Shown here in pieces: positions 44,889 through 53,124 of a stretch of 64,000 nt of DNA (position 1 is the stretch's first letter; each line of letters starts with the position of its first letter). The notes beneath the pieces were generated by a model. That model worked only from the letters and a program-made list of their open reading frames with translations, had not been told where the DNA came from and did not search any database. The translations under genes were made by a program, and so were the position numbers. The stretch comes from Streptomyces sp. CB01635 (GTDB lineage Bacteria > Actinomycetota > Actinomycetes > Streptomycetales > Streptomycetaceae). Where the stretch lies: positions 372,001 to 436,000 of the forward strand of contig NZ_NNBL01000002.1 in NCBI RefSeq assembly GCF_002803065.1. Reading direction: 5' to 3'.

Positions 44889-45283
44889 AGGTCCAAGGCA
44901 AGATGTTCATCTGGCTGAGCGTCTTCGTGCTCGCCATGGCGATCGTCTACGGCGTGTGGTCGAAGGAGCCCGCCGGAACCACGGCGCTCTTCCTGTCCTT
45001 CGGCCTGTGCATCATGGTCGGCTACTACCTGGCCTTCACGGCCCGGCGGCTCGACACGGGTGCGCAGGACAACAAGGAGGCCGATGTCGCGGACGACGCC
45101 GGTGAGGTGGGCTTCTTCAGCCCGCACAGCTGGCAGCCGCTGGCTCTGGCCATCGGCGGTGCGCTCGGCTTCATGGGCGTCATCTTCGGCTGGTGGCTGA
45201 TGTACTTCTCGGCCCCGATCATCGGGATCGGCCTGTGGGGCTGGGTCTTCGAGTACTACCGCGGCGAGAACCGGACCCAGTAG
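44885..45283 (+). CDS. ctaF: Cytochrome c oxidase subunit IV (actinobacterial CtaF)
   Basis: 132 residues with four hydrophobic helices ([75 protein letters not shown]). This subunit is found in actinobacterial bcc-aa3 supercomplexes. The GTG start overlaps the ctaD stop. The gene ends at a perfect hairpin 16 bp after the stop. Confidence 0.95.
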   Translation: MKVQGKMFIWLSVFVLAMAIVYGVWSKEPAGTTALFLSFGLCIMVGYYLAFTARRLDTGAQDNKEADVADDAGEVGFFSPHSWQPLALAIGGALGFMGVIFGWWLMYFSAPIIGIGLWGWVFEYYRGENRTQ

Positions 45284-45299
45284 GGCCCGGACGGCGCCG

Positions 45300-45339
45300 A
45301 AAGGGCCCGGGCACTCCGTCAGGAGTGTCCGGGCCCTTT
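45300..45339 (+). terminator. Terminator of ctaC-ctaD-ctaF
   Basis: 18-bp stem (AAAGGGCCCGGGCACTCC against GGAGTGTCCGGGCCCTTT, one G-T pair) with GTCA loop. Confidence 0.93.
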
Positions 45340-45408
45340 CCCGTGCCCCGCCCCGGCCGTGCCTCGGACGGCCCAATCGACGCGCCGCGAGCGGCGAGGG
45401 TTCATACC

Positions 45409-46677
45409 GTGTTGCTCATGAACAACTCACCGAGAATTCGCATGGTAATGGGCTGCACTCTGCTGGTGACCGCACTCGGTGCGAGCGTCACGGGCTGCAG
45501 CGGCTCCAGTCACCCGCTCTCCGCCAAGCCGTACGACGCGGCGGGCGAGATCGGCTTCAGCGGGGAGTCCGGGAGCAAGAAGGCCGACCCGGACAAGCCC
45601 ATAGAGATCACCTCGGAGGGCGACGAGGCACGCATAACCGATGTCACGGCCACCGACGAGATAGGCCGCTATGTCGTGGGCGAACTGTCCGCCGACGGCA
45701 GCAGGTGGCACAGCACCGCCCCGCTCGCCGCCGACGCCCACTACACGGTGCACGTGAGCACCGAGGACGACGAGGGCGCGCCCGGCCGCAAGGTCCTCAC
45801 CTTCGACACGGGCCACCCGGACAAGAAGAAGTCCCTCAAGGTCACCTTCGGCCCCGAGGCCGGCAAGTACGGCGTCGGACAGCCCGTCACCGCCGAACTC
45901 AGCGCCGCCGTCAAGGACAAGGCCGCACGGGCCGTCGTCGAGCGGGCCCTGAAGGTCGACTCGGAGCCCGCCGTGGCGGGCTCCTGGACGTGGGTGGACG
46001 ACAAGACGCTGCACTTCCGCCCCGAGGAGTACTGGCCCGCAGGGGCCACCGTGGAAGCGCACAGCACCCTCGACGGCATAAAGATCGGCGACCGCCTCTG
46101 GGGCGGCGCCTCCAAGCCGCTTCGCCTCACCATCGGCGACCGAATAGAGGCCGTGACCGACGCCGGCTCTCACCAGATGACGGTCTACCGCAACGGCCGA
46201 GTGATCAACACCATCCCCGTCACCACCGGCAAGCCCGGCTTCGAGACCCGCAACGGCGTCAAGGTCGTACTCGGCAAGGAACGCTTCGTACGGATGCGCA
46301 GCACCAGCATCGGCATCGCCGAGGGCTCGTCGGAGTCCTACGACATGCCCGTGTACTTCGCGACCCGGGTGACCTGGAGCGGCGAATACGTGCACGCCGC
46401 GCCCTGGTCCCAGGGCTCGCAGGGGTACGCCAACGTCAGCCACGGCTGCACCGGCATGAGCATGAGCAACGCCGAGTGGTTCTTCAACACCGTCCGCACC
46501 GGCGACGTCGTGAAGGTCATCAACAGCAACGGCGCGCAGATGGACCCGTTCGGCAACGGCTTCGGCGACTGGAACCTCAGCTGGAAGAACTGGGAGAAGG
46601 GCAGCGCCGTCCAGGCGGTCGCGGGGGACGGCGGCCGCAGCACGGTCCAGGCGGCCCGGCTGAGCCCCGAGGTGTGA
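45409..46677 (+). CDS. L,D-transpeptidase (LdtMt2-like), lipoprotein
   Basis: 422 residues. I start at GTG 45409 because GAGGG is eight bases upstream; an ATG nine bases downstream (45418) has no ribosome site. A lipobox ends at Cys30 (SVTGC). Two Ig-like domains (about 45-240) precede a YkuD catalytic domain with the motif HAAPWSQGSQGYANVSHGCTGM, including His345 and the nucleophile Cys347. Such enzymes make 3-3 cross-links in peptidoglycan and resist many beta-lactams except carbapenems. It stands alone between the oxidase genes and a hairpin. Confidence 0.95.
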   Translation: MLLMNNSPRIRMVMGCTLLVTALGASVTGCSGSSHPLSAKPYDAAGEIGFSGESGSKKADPDKPIEITSEGDEARITDVTATDEIGRYVVGELSADGSRWHSTAPLAADAHYTVHVSTEDDEGAPGRKVLTFDTGHPDKKKSLKVTFGPEAGKYGVGQPVTAELSAAVKDKAARAVVERALKVDSEPAVAGSWTWVDDKTLHFRPEEYWPAGATVEAHSTLDGIKIGDRLWGGASKPLRLTIGDRIEAVTDAGSHQMTVYRNGRVINTIPVTTGKPGFETRNGVKVVLGKERFVRMRSTSIGIAEGSSESYDMPVYFATRVTWSGEYVHAAPWSQGSQGYANVSHGCTGMSMSNAEWFFNTVRTGDVVKVINSNGAQMDPFGNGFGDWNLSWKNWEKGSAVQAVAGDGGRSTVQAARLSPEV

Positions 46678-46702
46678 GACTTCTGACTCCGGAACACACA
46701 CG

Positions 46703-46741
46703 GACGGGGCGGCCCGCAGCAGCGCTGCGGGCCGCCCCGTC
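46703..46741. terminator. Bidirectional terminator after the transpeptidase gene
   Basis: Perfect 18-bp stem (GACGGGGCGGCCCGCAGC and its complement) with an AGC loop. Confidence 0.93.
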
Positions 46742-46757
46742 GGCGTACCGAAGCGCC

Positions 46758-47159
46758 CTACGCCTCCACGGCGCGCCGGGAGCGCAGCAGGGAGGCCAGT
46801 GCGCCCGCGAACTCCACCGGATCGACCGGCAGCGTCACGGCGGCCTCGGCGCGGCTCCAGGTGGCCAGCCAGGCGTCCTGCGGGCGGCCCATCAGGAGCA
46901 GCACCGGCGGGCAGTGGAAGATCTCGTCCTTGATCTGCCGGCAGACGCCCATGCCGCCCGCAGGAACGGCCTCGCCGTCCAGGACGCAGACGTCGATGCC
47001 GCCGCGGTCCAGCTCCTTGAGGACCGCCGGGAGCGTGGCGCACTCGACGAACTCGATCTCGGGGGCGTCGGCGGCGGGCCGGCGCCCGGTCGCGAGGCGG
47101 ACCTGTTCGCGGGTGCTTGCGTTGTCGCTGTAGACCAGGACCGTCGCGGTCGACTGCAT
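46758..47159 (-). CDS. Degenerate receiver-domain protein (orphan, CheY-like)
   Basis: 133 residues from an ATG with GGAGGAA upstream. The fold matches a receiver: VLVYSDNAS (Asp12), then VCVLDGEAV with the phospho-acceptor position Asp61. The switch Thr/Ser is replaced by LLLMGRP and the conserved Lys-Pro by LPVDP, so phosphorylation is doubtful. It has no output domain. It is divergent from ctaE with a 187-bp intergenic region. Conserved linkage to respiratory genes is likely in Streptomyces, but the role is unknown; a protein-protein regulator of the bcc-aa3 genes is a reasonable guess. Confidence 0.85.
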   Translation of the reverse strand: MQSTATVLVYSDNASTREQVRLATGRRPAADAPEIEFVECATLPAVLKELDRGGIDVCVLDGEAVPAGGMGVCRQIKDEIFHCPPVLLLMGRPQDAWLATWSRAEAAVTLPVDPVEFAGALASLLRSRRAVEA

Positions 47160-47346
47160 CGTTCCTCCGAGACTTCGGCGTCTTTGACTCATCGAGGTGG
47201 GGAAGCGTTGCGCGGAGCCTACTCCTCCCGACACCCCGTCAACACCGGTTCGGACACCGCCCCGATGGGCCATACGGGCTGGACACACCCCACAGACACT
47301 CCGAACGGCACCCCCCGGGGTGAGCGCGAGATAAGCGACCGACATA
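47160..47346. promoter_or_regulatory. Divergent region between receiver protein and ctaE
   Basis: 187 bp without a gene. It holds CACCCCCCGGGGTG-type symmetric sequence near 47310 and ends in the palindrome that encloses the ctaE start. No clear ribosome site lies in front of ctaE. Confidence 0.5.
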
Positions 47347-47356
47347 ATGTCGGTCG
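47336..47356 (+). promoter_or_regulatory. 21-nt palindrome enclosing the ctaE start codon
   Basis: Two perfect 10-nt arms, CGACCGACAT and ATGTCGGTCG, around a single A. The second arm begins with the ctaE ATG at 47347. As RNA it would form an 8-bp stem with loop AUAAU, leaving the AU of the start codon in the loop. As DNA it is an ideal dimer operator. Confidence 0.65.
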
Positions 47357-47967
47357 TGGCGACAGCAACGACAGTAGAAACCGGGCACGCGCACCCGTCG
47401 GTCAATCGGCCGAACCTCACCAGCGTCGGAACCATCATCTGGCTGAGTTCCGAGCTGATGTTCTTCGCGGCCCTCTTCGCGATGTACTTCACCCTGCGAT
47501 CGGTGACCGGGCCAGATCACTGGAAGGAAATGGCCGAGTCGCTGAACGTTCCGTTCTCAGCGACGAACACCACGATCCTGGTGCTCTCCTCACTGACCTG
47601 TCAGCTCGGCGTGTTCGCCGCCGAGCGCGGGGATGTGAAGAAGCTCAGGACATGGTTCATCGTCACCTTCATCATGGGTGCGATCTTCATCGGCGGTCAG
47701 ATCTTCGAGTACACCGAGCTGGTCAAGAAGGACGGTCTCTCGCTGTCCTCCGACCCGTACGGTTCGGTGTTCTACCTGACGACTGGCTTCCATGGACTGC
47801 ACGTGACAGGCGGCCTCATCGCCTTCCTGTTCGTCCTCGGCCGCACATACGCGGCCAGGAAGTTCACCCATGAGCAGGCGACCGCAGCCATCGTCGTGTC
47901 CTATTACTGGCACTTCGTCGATGTCGTCTGGATCGGCCTTTTCGCCACGATCTACTTGATCAAGTAG
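47347..47967 (+). CDS. ctaE: Cytochrome c oxidase subunit III
   Basis: 206 residues with five to six membrane helices. [44 protein letters not shown] and [23 protein letters not shown] are the subunit III signatures. It stabilises subunit I and helps proton delivery. It begins the ctaE-qcrC-qcrA-qcrB operon. The ATG at 47347 lies inside a perfect palindrome and has no obvious ribosome site, so translation may start on a leaderless or structured mRNA. Confidence 0.96.
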   Translation: MSVVATATTVETGHAHPSVNRPNLTSVGTIIWLSSELMFFAALFAMYFTLRSVTGPDHWKEMAESLNVPFSATNTTILVLSSLTCQLGVFAAERGDVKKLRTWFIVTFIMGAIFIGGQIFEYTELVKKDGLSLSSDPYGSVFYLTTGFHGLHVTGGLIAFLFVLGRTYAARKFTHEQATAAIVVSYYWHFVDVVWIGLFATIYLIK

Positions 47968-48040
47968 CCGGCACGTCGTCCCGACGTACCGACTCGTCCA
48001 GTAAGCACCGACGCAGAAGATCCTGACACCGGGGTAATCC

Positions 48041-48850
48041 GTGAAAAAGCTCTCCGCACGACGACGCCATCCGCTGGCGGCGGTCGTCGTCCTACTCCTC
48101 GCGCTGGCGGCCACCGGGGGGCTGTACGCCGCGTTCGCACCCGCGAGCAAGGCGCAGGCCGACGAAACCGCCCAGTCCCTCGCCATCGACGAGGGCAAGA
48201 AGCTCTACGCCGTTGGCTGCGCCAGCTGCCACGGCACCGGCGGTCAGGGATCCAGTGACGGTCCGCCGCTGACGGGCGTGGGCGCCGCGGCCGTCGACTT
48301 CCAGGTCGGCACCGGGCGCATGCCCGCGCAGCAGCCCGGCGCGCAGATCCCGAAGAAGAAGGTCATCTACTCGCAGGCCGAGATCGACCAGCTCGCGGCG
48401 TACGTCGCCTCGCTCGGTGCCGGTCCGACCGTCCCGACGAAGAACCAGGTCAGCCCGGAGGGTGCGGACATCGCCAACGGTGGCGAGCTGTTCCGTACCA
48501 ACTGCGCGCAGTGCCACAACTTCACCGGTGAGGGCGGCGCGCTGACACACGGCAAGTTCGCGCCGAACCTGGAGGACGTGAGCCCGAAGCACATCTACGA
48601 GGCCATGCAGACGGGCCCGCAGAACATGCCGTCCTTCCCCGACACCACGATGCCGGAGAAGAGCAAGAAGGACATCATCGCGTACATCAACGCGGTCAAC
48701 GGCAACGAGACCGAGAGCCCCGGCGGGCTGACGCTGGGCGGGCTCGGCCCGTTCACTGAAGGCCTGTTCGCCTGGGTCTTCGGTCTCGGCGCCCTGGTCG
48801 CCGTCGCCGTCTGGGTCGCCGCTCGGACCGCAAAGGCCAAGAAGTCATGA
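48041..48850 (+). CDS. qcrC: Diheme cytochrome c subunit of the bcc complex
   Basis: 269 residues. Two haem-binding motifs, CASCHG (C60, C63, H64) and CAQCHN (C155, C158, H159), lie between an N-terminal signal anchor (residues 12-33) and a C-terminal membrane helix (FAWVFGLGALVAVAVWVA). Two haems replace the soluble cytochrome c, as expected for actinobacterial bcc-aa3 supercomplexes. The GTG start is weakly supported by GGGG. It overlaps qcrA by ATGA. Confidence 0.97.
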   Translation: MKKLSARRRHPLAAVVVLLLALAATGGLYAAFAPASKAQADETAQSLAIDEGKKLYAVGCASCHGTGGQGSSDGPPLTGVGAAAVDFQVGTGRMPAQQPGAQIPKKKVIYSQAEIDQLAAYVASLGAGPTVPTKNQVSPEGADIANGGELFRTNCAQCHNFTGEGGALTHGKFAPNLEDVSPKHIYEAMQTGPQNMPSFPDTTMPEKSKKDIIAYINAVNGNETESPGGLTLGGLGPFTEGLFAWVFGLGALVAVAVWVAARTAKAKKS

Positions 48851-49902
48851 GTCAAGAGATTCCAGAAGAGAACCTGCCCAGCGCGCAGGACGCCGACCAG
48901 CCGCACGGCTCGGTCGCGGTGAAGGAAGACCCCTTCGCCAACCCGGGGCTGCCGCCCCACGAGCACCGGATCCAGGACATCGACGAGCGGGCCGCCAGGC
49001 GCTCCGAGCGCGTGGTCGCCTTCCTGTTCACGCTCTCGATGCTCTCCACGGTCGCCTTCATCGCCGCGTTCGTGACGATCAAGGCCGACAAGAGCGTCTT
49101 CATCTGGCCGATCGGGCACATCAGCGCGCTGAACTTCGCGCTCGGCATGACGCTCGGCCTGGCGCTGTTCTGCATCGGCGCGGGCGCGGTCCACTGGGCC
49201 CGCACCCTGATGTCCGACGTGGAGGTCGCCGACGACCGTCACGCGATCTCGGCCGAGCCCGAGGTCAAGGCGAAGGTCCTGGCGGACTTCAAGCAGGGCG
49301 CCAAGGAGTCGCAGTTCGGCCGGCGCAAGCTGATCCGCAACACGCTCTTCGGCGCGGTCGCGATGGTCCCGCTCTCCGGCATCGTCCTCCTCCGTGACCT
49401 CGGTCCGCTGCCGGAGGACAAGCTCCGGCACACCGCGTGGAAGAAGGGCAAGCTCCTCGTCAACATGAACACGAACGAGCCGCTGCGTCCTTCGGACATC
49501 GTGGTCGGCTCGCTCACCTTCGCCAAGCCCGAGGGCGTGGAGGAGCACGACGAGGACTTCCAGCAGGTCATGGGCAAGGCCGCCCTGATGCTGGTCCGGA
49601 TCCAGCCGGACGAGATCAAGGACAAGCAAGAGCTCGCGTGGGGCCACGAGGGTGTCGTCGCGTACTCGAAGGTCTGCACCCACGTGGGCTGCCCGATCTC
49701 CCTGTACGAGCAGCAGACGCACCACGTGCTCTGCCCCTGTCACCAGTCCACCTTCGACCTCTCCGACGGCGCCCGCGTCATCTTCGGTCCCGCCGGCCAC
49801 GCGCTCCCGCAGCTGCGTATCGGCGTGAACGACGAGGGTTACCTGCAGGCGCTCGGCGACTTCGCAGAGCCCGTCGGTCCTGCTTTCTGGGAGCGCGGAT
49901 GA
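48847..49902 (+). CDS. qcrA: Rieske iron-sulfur subunit of the bcc complex
   Basis: 351 residues, the long actinobacterial form with three predicted membrane helices before the Rieske domain. The [2Fe-2S] ligands lie in CTHVGC and CPCHQSTFDLSDG. It passes electrons from menaquinol to QcrC. ATG overlaps the qcrC stop, and the stop overlaps the qcrB ATG, so translation is coupled throughout. Confidence 0.97.
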   Translation: MSQEIPEENLPSAQDADQPHGSVAVKEDPFANPGLPPHEHRIQDIDERAARRSERVVAFLFTLSMLSTVAFIAAFVTIKADKSVFIWPIGHISALNFALGMTLGLALFCIGAGAVHWARTLMSDVEVADDRHAISAEPEVKAKVLADFKQGAKESQFGRRKLIRNTLFGAVAMVPLSGIVLLRDLGPLPEDKLRHTAWKKGKLLVNMNTNEPLRPSDIVVGSLTFAKPEGVEEHDEDFQQVMGKAALMLVRIQPDEIKDKQELAWGHEGVVAYSKVCTHVGCPISLYEQQTHHVLCPCHQSTFDLSDGARVIFGPAGHALPQLRIGVNDEGYLQALGDFAEPVGPAFWERG

Positions 49903-51536
49903 GCACTTCGACGACCAACGACGCGTCCTCGCGCGAGAAGGCGCCCGCCGGTGAGCGGGTGGCCGACTGGGCGGACGGCCGGCTCGGGATCTACTCCCTG
50001 GCCAAGGCCAACATGCGCAAGATCTTCCCGGACCACTGGTCCTTCATGCTCGGCGAGATCTGCCTCTACAGCTTCATCATCATCATCCTCACGGGTGTGT
50101 ACCTGACGCTGTTCTTCCACCCGTCGATGAACGAGGTGGAGTACCACGGCAGCTACGTCCCGCTGCAGGGACAGCTGATGTCCGAGGCATTCAACTCGAC
50201 CATGCACATCTCCTTCGAGGTGCGCGGTGGTCTGCTGATCCGGCAGATCCACCACTGGGCGGCGCTGATCTTCCTCGCCGGCATGTTCGTGCACATGATG
50301 CGCGTGTTCTTCACGGGTGCGTTCCGCAAGCCGCGTGAGGTCAACTGGGTGTTCGGCTTCCTGCTGTTCGTCCTCGGCATGTTCACCGGCTTCACCGGTT
50401 ACTCGCTCCCGGACGACCTGCTCTCCGGCACCGGTGTCCGCTTCATGGAGGGCGCGGTCCTGTCCGTGCCGATCGTCGGCACGTACCTGTCGTTCTTCCT
50501 CTTCGGCGGCGAGTTCCCGGGCGGCGACTTCGTCGCGCGGTTCTACTCGGTCCACATCCTGCTGCTGCCGGGCATCATGCTCGGTCTCGTGGTCGCTCAC
50601 CTGATCCTGGTCTTCTACCACAAGCACACGCAGTTCGCGGGCCCCGGAAAGACGAACAAGAACGTCGTCGGCATGCCGCTGCTCCCGGTCTACATGGCCA
50701 AGGCGGGCGGCTTCTTCTTCCTGGTCTTCGGTGTCATCGCGGCCGTCGCCGCGATCGCGTCGGTCAACCCGATCTGGGCCATGGGCCCGTACCGGGTCGA
50801 CCAGGTCTCCACCGGCGCGCAGCCCGACTGGTACATGGGCTTCTCCGAGGGCCTGATCCGCTTCATGCCGGGCTGGGAGATCAACCTCTGGGGTCACACG
50901 CTCGTCCTGGGTGTGTTCATCCCGCTGATGATCTTCCCGCTGGTCCTGGTGGTGATCGCGGTCTACCCGTTCATCGAGTCCTGGATCACCGGCGACAAGC
51001 GCGAGCACCACATCCTGGACCGCCCGCGCAACGTCCCGACCCGGACCGCGTTCGGTGCCGCCTGGATCAGCTGGTACTTCGTCCTGCTCCTCGGTGGTGG
51101 TAACGACCTCTGGGCCACGCACTTCCACCTGTCGATCAACGCGATCACCTGGTTCGTGCGTATCGGGTTCTTCATCGTGCCCGTGCTGACCTTCCTCATC
51201 ACCAAGCGGATCTGCCTCGGCCTCCAGCGCCGCGACAAGGACAAGGTGCTGCACGGACGCGAGTCCGGCCTCATCAAGCGCCTGCCGCACGGTGAGTTCA
51301 TCGAGGTCCACGAGCCGCTCGGGCCCGACGCCCTGCACACCCTCACCGCGCACGAGCAGTACGCGCCGCTCGAGGTCGGCCCGACGGTCGACGAGAACGG
51401 TGTGGAGCGCAAGGTGTCCGGTACGGAGAAGCTGCGGGCCAGGCTCTCCGAGGGGATGTACGGCGAGGAGAGCCAGATCCCCAAGCCGACTGTCGAGGAG
51501 TACAAGGAGATCACCAGCGGCCACGGCCACCACTGA
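49899..51536 (+). CDS. qcrB: Cytochrome b subunit of the bcc complex
   Basis: 545 residues with eight or more membrane helices. FEVRGGLLIRQIHHWAALIFLAGMFVHMMRVFFTGAFRKPRE holds haem ligands and the quinol-site region, and HILLLPGIMLGLVVAHLILVFYHKHTQF the second pair. The C-terminal extension of about 100 residues (from roughly 425) is typical of actinobacterial QcrB. It oxidises menaquinol and pumps protons. ATGA overlap with qcrA; a strong hairpin follows 33 bp after the stop. Confidence 0.98.
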   Translation: MSTSTTNDASSREKAPAGERVADWADGRLGIYSLAKANMRKIFPDHWSFMLGEICLYSFIIIILTGVYLTLFFHPSMNEVEYHGSYVPLQGQLMSEAFNSTMHISFEVRGGLLIRQIHHWAALIFLAGMFVHMMRVFFTGAFRKPREVNWVFGFLLFVLGMFTGFTGYSLPDDLLSGTGVRFMEGAVLSVPIVGTYLSFFLFGGEFPGGDFVARFYSVHILLLPGIMLGLVVAHLILVFYHKHTQFAGPGKTNKNVVGMPLLPVYMAKAGGFFFLVFGVIAAVAAIASVNPIWAMGPYRVDQVSTGAQPDWYMGFSEGLIRFMPGWEINLWGHTLVLGVFIPLMIFPLVLVVIAVYPFIESWITGDKREHHILDRPRNVPTRTAFGAAWISWYFVLLLGGGNDLWATHFHLSINAITWFVRIGFFIVPVLTFLITKRICLGLQRRDKDKVLHGRESGLIKRLPHGEFIEVHEPLGPDALHTLTAHEQYAPLEVGPTVDENGVERKVSGTEKLRARLSEGMYGEESQIPKPTVEEYKEITSGHGHH

Positions 51537-51568
51537 TCACCTGAACTGACCGCACGGTCGCCACGGTG

Positions 51569-51599
51569 AGAGCCCCGTCCAGGCACTGGACGGGGCTCT
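51569..51599 (+). terminator. Terminator of ctaE-qcrCAB
   Basis: Perfect 14-bp stem (AGAGCCCCGTCCAG and its complement) with a GCA loop and TT after it. Confidence 0.93.
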
Positions 51600-51664
51600 T
51601 TGCCGCTCTCCGGGCTGGATAGGGTGGCCTTGTTCCCTTACACACTGAAAACCAGGAGCGGCAG

Positions 51665-52729
51665 ATGAATGCTGTGACCCCCGCAGGAGGCAATACCGCG
51701 GCGGGCCGTTCCTGGCCCCAGCTCCTGAACGGCCTCCTCGAAGGGCGCGACCAGAGCGCCGACGACACCGCCTGGGCCATGGACCGCATCATGCGGGGCG
51801 AGGCCACGGACGTGCAGATCGCCGGGTTCGCGGTGGCCATGCGCGCCAAGGGCGAGACCGTGGAGGAGATCTCCGGCCTCGTTCGGTCCATGTACGAGCA
51901 CGCCAACGTGATCGAGGTCCCGGGCGACACGGTCGACATCGTCGGCACGGGCGGCGACGGCGCCAAGACGGTCAACATCTCCACGATGTCGGCGATCGTC
52001 ATCGCGGGCACGGGCGCCAAGGTCGTCAAGCACGGCAACCGCGCCGCCTCGTCGGCGTCCGGCGCCTCGGACGTCCTGGAGAAGCTCGGCGTGAATCTGG
52101 AGCTGACGCCGAAGCGCGTGGCCGAGGTCGCGGACGAGGCCGGGATCACGTTCTGCTTCGCCGTGAAGTTCCACCCGGCGCTGCGGCACGTGGCGGCGGC
52201 GCGCGGCCAGCTGGGCATCCGCACGACGTTCAACTTCCTCGGTCCGCTGACCAACCCTGCCAAGGTGCGGGCCCAGGCCGTCGGTGTCGCCGACGCGCGG
52301 ATGGCGCCCATCGTGGCCGGTGTCTTCGCCGAGCGCGGCCACTCGTCCCTCGTCTTCCGCGGCGACGACGGCCTGGACGAGCTGACGACGACGGCGACCT
52401 CGCGGATCTGGGTGGTCCGGGACGGCACTGTGCGCGAGGAGGCCTTCGACCCGCGGGACGTCGGCATCGACCTGGTGCCGGTGTCCGCGCTGCGGGGCGC
52501 CGACGCGTCGTACAACGCGGAGGTGGCCCGCCGCCTGCTGGACGGTGAGAGGGGCCCGGTACGGGACGCGGTCCTCCTCAACTCGGCGGCGGCGCTCGTG
52601 GCTCTCACGCCCGGCGAGGGCTCCCTGACCGACCAGCTCCGGGCCGGCATGGCCCGCGCCGCGGAGTCGATCGACTCGGGCTCGGCGAAGCGGACGCTGG
52701 AGCGCTGGGTGGCGGCCAGCAACGCGTAA
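51665..52729 (+). CDS. trpD: Anthranilate phosphoribosyltransferase
   Basis: 354 residues. [25 protein letters not shown] (PRPP site) and [22 protein letters not shown] (anthranilate site) are intact. It makes phosphoribosyl-anthranilate in tryptophan synthesis. It is isolated from other trp genes, which is usual in Streptomyces. AGGAG precedes the ATG. It ends before a hairpin. Confidence 0.97.
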   Translation: MNAVTPAGGNTAAGRSWPQLLNGLLEGRDQSADDTAWAMDRIMRGEATDVQIAGFAVAMRAKGETVEEISGLVRSMYEHANVIEVPGDTVDIVGTGGDGAKTVNISTMSAIVIAGTGAKVVKHGNRAASSASGASDVLEKLGVNLELTPKRVAEVADEAGITFCFAVKFHPALRHVAAARGQLGIRTTFNFLGPLTNPAKVRAQAVGVADARMAPIVAGVFAERGHSSLVFRGDDGLDELTTTATSRIWVVRDGTVREEAFDPRDVGIDLVPVSALRGADASYNAEVARRLLDGERGPVRDAVLLNSAAALVALTPGEGSLTDQLRAGMARAAESIDSGSAKRTLERWVAASNA

Positions 52730-52746
52730 AGGTGCAGGACAGAAGG

Positions 52747-52778
52747 GGTGGGGAGGTGCCGGTTGGCGCCTCCCCACC
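52747..52778 (+). terminator. Terminator of trpD
   Basis: 14-bp stem (GGTGGGGAGGTGCC against GGCGCCTCCCCACC, one G-T pair) with GGTT loop, 18 bp after the stop. Confidence 0.85.
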
Positions 52779-52806
52779 ACGCTCCGTCCGGGATGCGGAC
52801 ACGCTG

Positions 52807-52834
52807 TTGCGATGAAGCGATCAGCTGGCATACT
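52807..52834 (+). promoter_or_regulatory. Promoter of the SAM-IV leader
   Basis: TTGCGA (52807-52812) and CATACT (52829-52834) with a 16-bp spacer. Transcription would start near 52841, at the first bases of the riboswitch. Confidence 0.55.
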
Positions 52835-52840
52835 TCTCGG

Positions 52841-52955
52841 CAGGTCATGAGTGACAGCGATTAGGCCCCGGCTCGCTGTCCGGCAACCCTCCGTCCGTGG
52901 CGGGGTGCCCCGGGTGAAGACCAGGCAGTGCACAGCAAGGTGCTCTGCAAGCGCG
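52841..52955 (+). ncRNA. SAM-IV riboswitch
   Basis: The sequence has the SAM-IV core: GGTCATGAGTGACAGCG, paired GACAGCG/CGCTGTC stem (52853-52859 with 52874-52880), CGGCAACCCT, GGCGGGGTGCCCCGGGTGA and closing GAC of P1 (GGTC with GACC), followed by a 3' hairpin with GCAGTGCACAGCAAGGTGCTCTGC. These match the actinobacterial SAM-IV family as I know it. It would reduce expression of sulfur genes when S-adenosylmethionine is high. The gene it controls encodes a class V desulfurase-like enzyme 170 bp downstream. Exact 3' boundary is approximate. Confidence 0.85.
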
Positions 52956-52978
52956 GACCCCTGCACACCCTGGGGTCC
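52955..52978 (+). promoter_or_regulatory. Hairpin after the riboswitch (expression platform candidate)
   Basis: GGACCCC/GGGGTCC perfect 7-bp stem with a 10-nt loop, immediately downstream of the aptamer and just before the ribosome site of a six-codon frame. It could change with ligand binding. Confidence 0.4.
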
Positions 52979-53000
52979 TGGTCCTCAAGGGAGCAGTCTC

Positions 53001-53021
53001 GTGAGCAAGCGAATGCGATAG
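53001..53021 (+). CDS. Six-codon leader frame V-S-K-R-M-R
   Basis: GTG AGC AAG CGA ATG CGA TAG with AAGGGAG seven bases upstream. The ribosome site is among the best in the window. It lies between the SAM-IV riboswitch and the enzyme gene. It may be a regulatory leader peptide or the true target of the riboswitch; a six-codon peptide with no Met or Cys run gives no obvious attenuation logic. It may also be chance. Confidence 0.45.
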   Translation: MSKRMR

Positions 53022-53124
53022 GGCATCTCCGCCCCACCTCCGCACACCTTTTTCCTTTTCAGCTGCGCCGTCGAGCCATCGGCTCCGGCGTGGTCAATTC
53101 GCTTGTCTCTCACGGGAGTTCGCC
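53022..53124 (+). promoter_or_regulatory. Pyrimidine-rich leader before the desulfurase-like gene
   Basis: 103 nt without a gene. It contains TTTTTCCTTTT (53049-53059), unusual in this GC-rich DNA, and a 5-bp hairpin GAGCC-ATC-GGCTC (53073-53085), and ends with GGGAG before the ATG. A transcription-termination or processing site is possible. Confidence 0.4.

Noticed and set aside
51600..51664. Tryptophan attenuator before trpD
   Set aside because: No Trp-codon leader peptide or alternative hairpin was found in the 65-bp gap.
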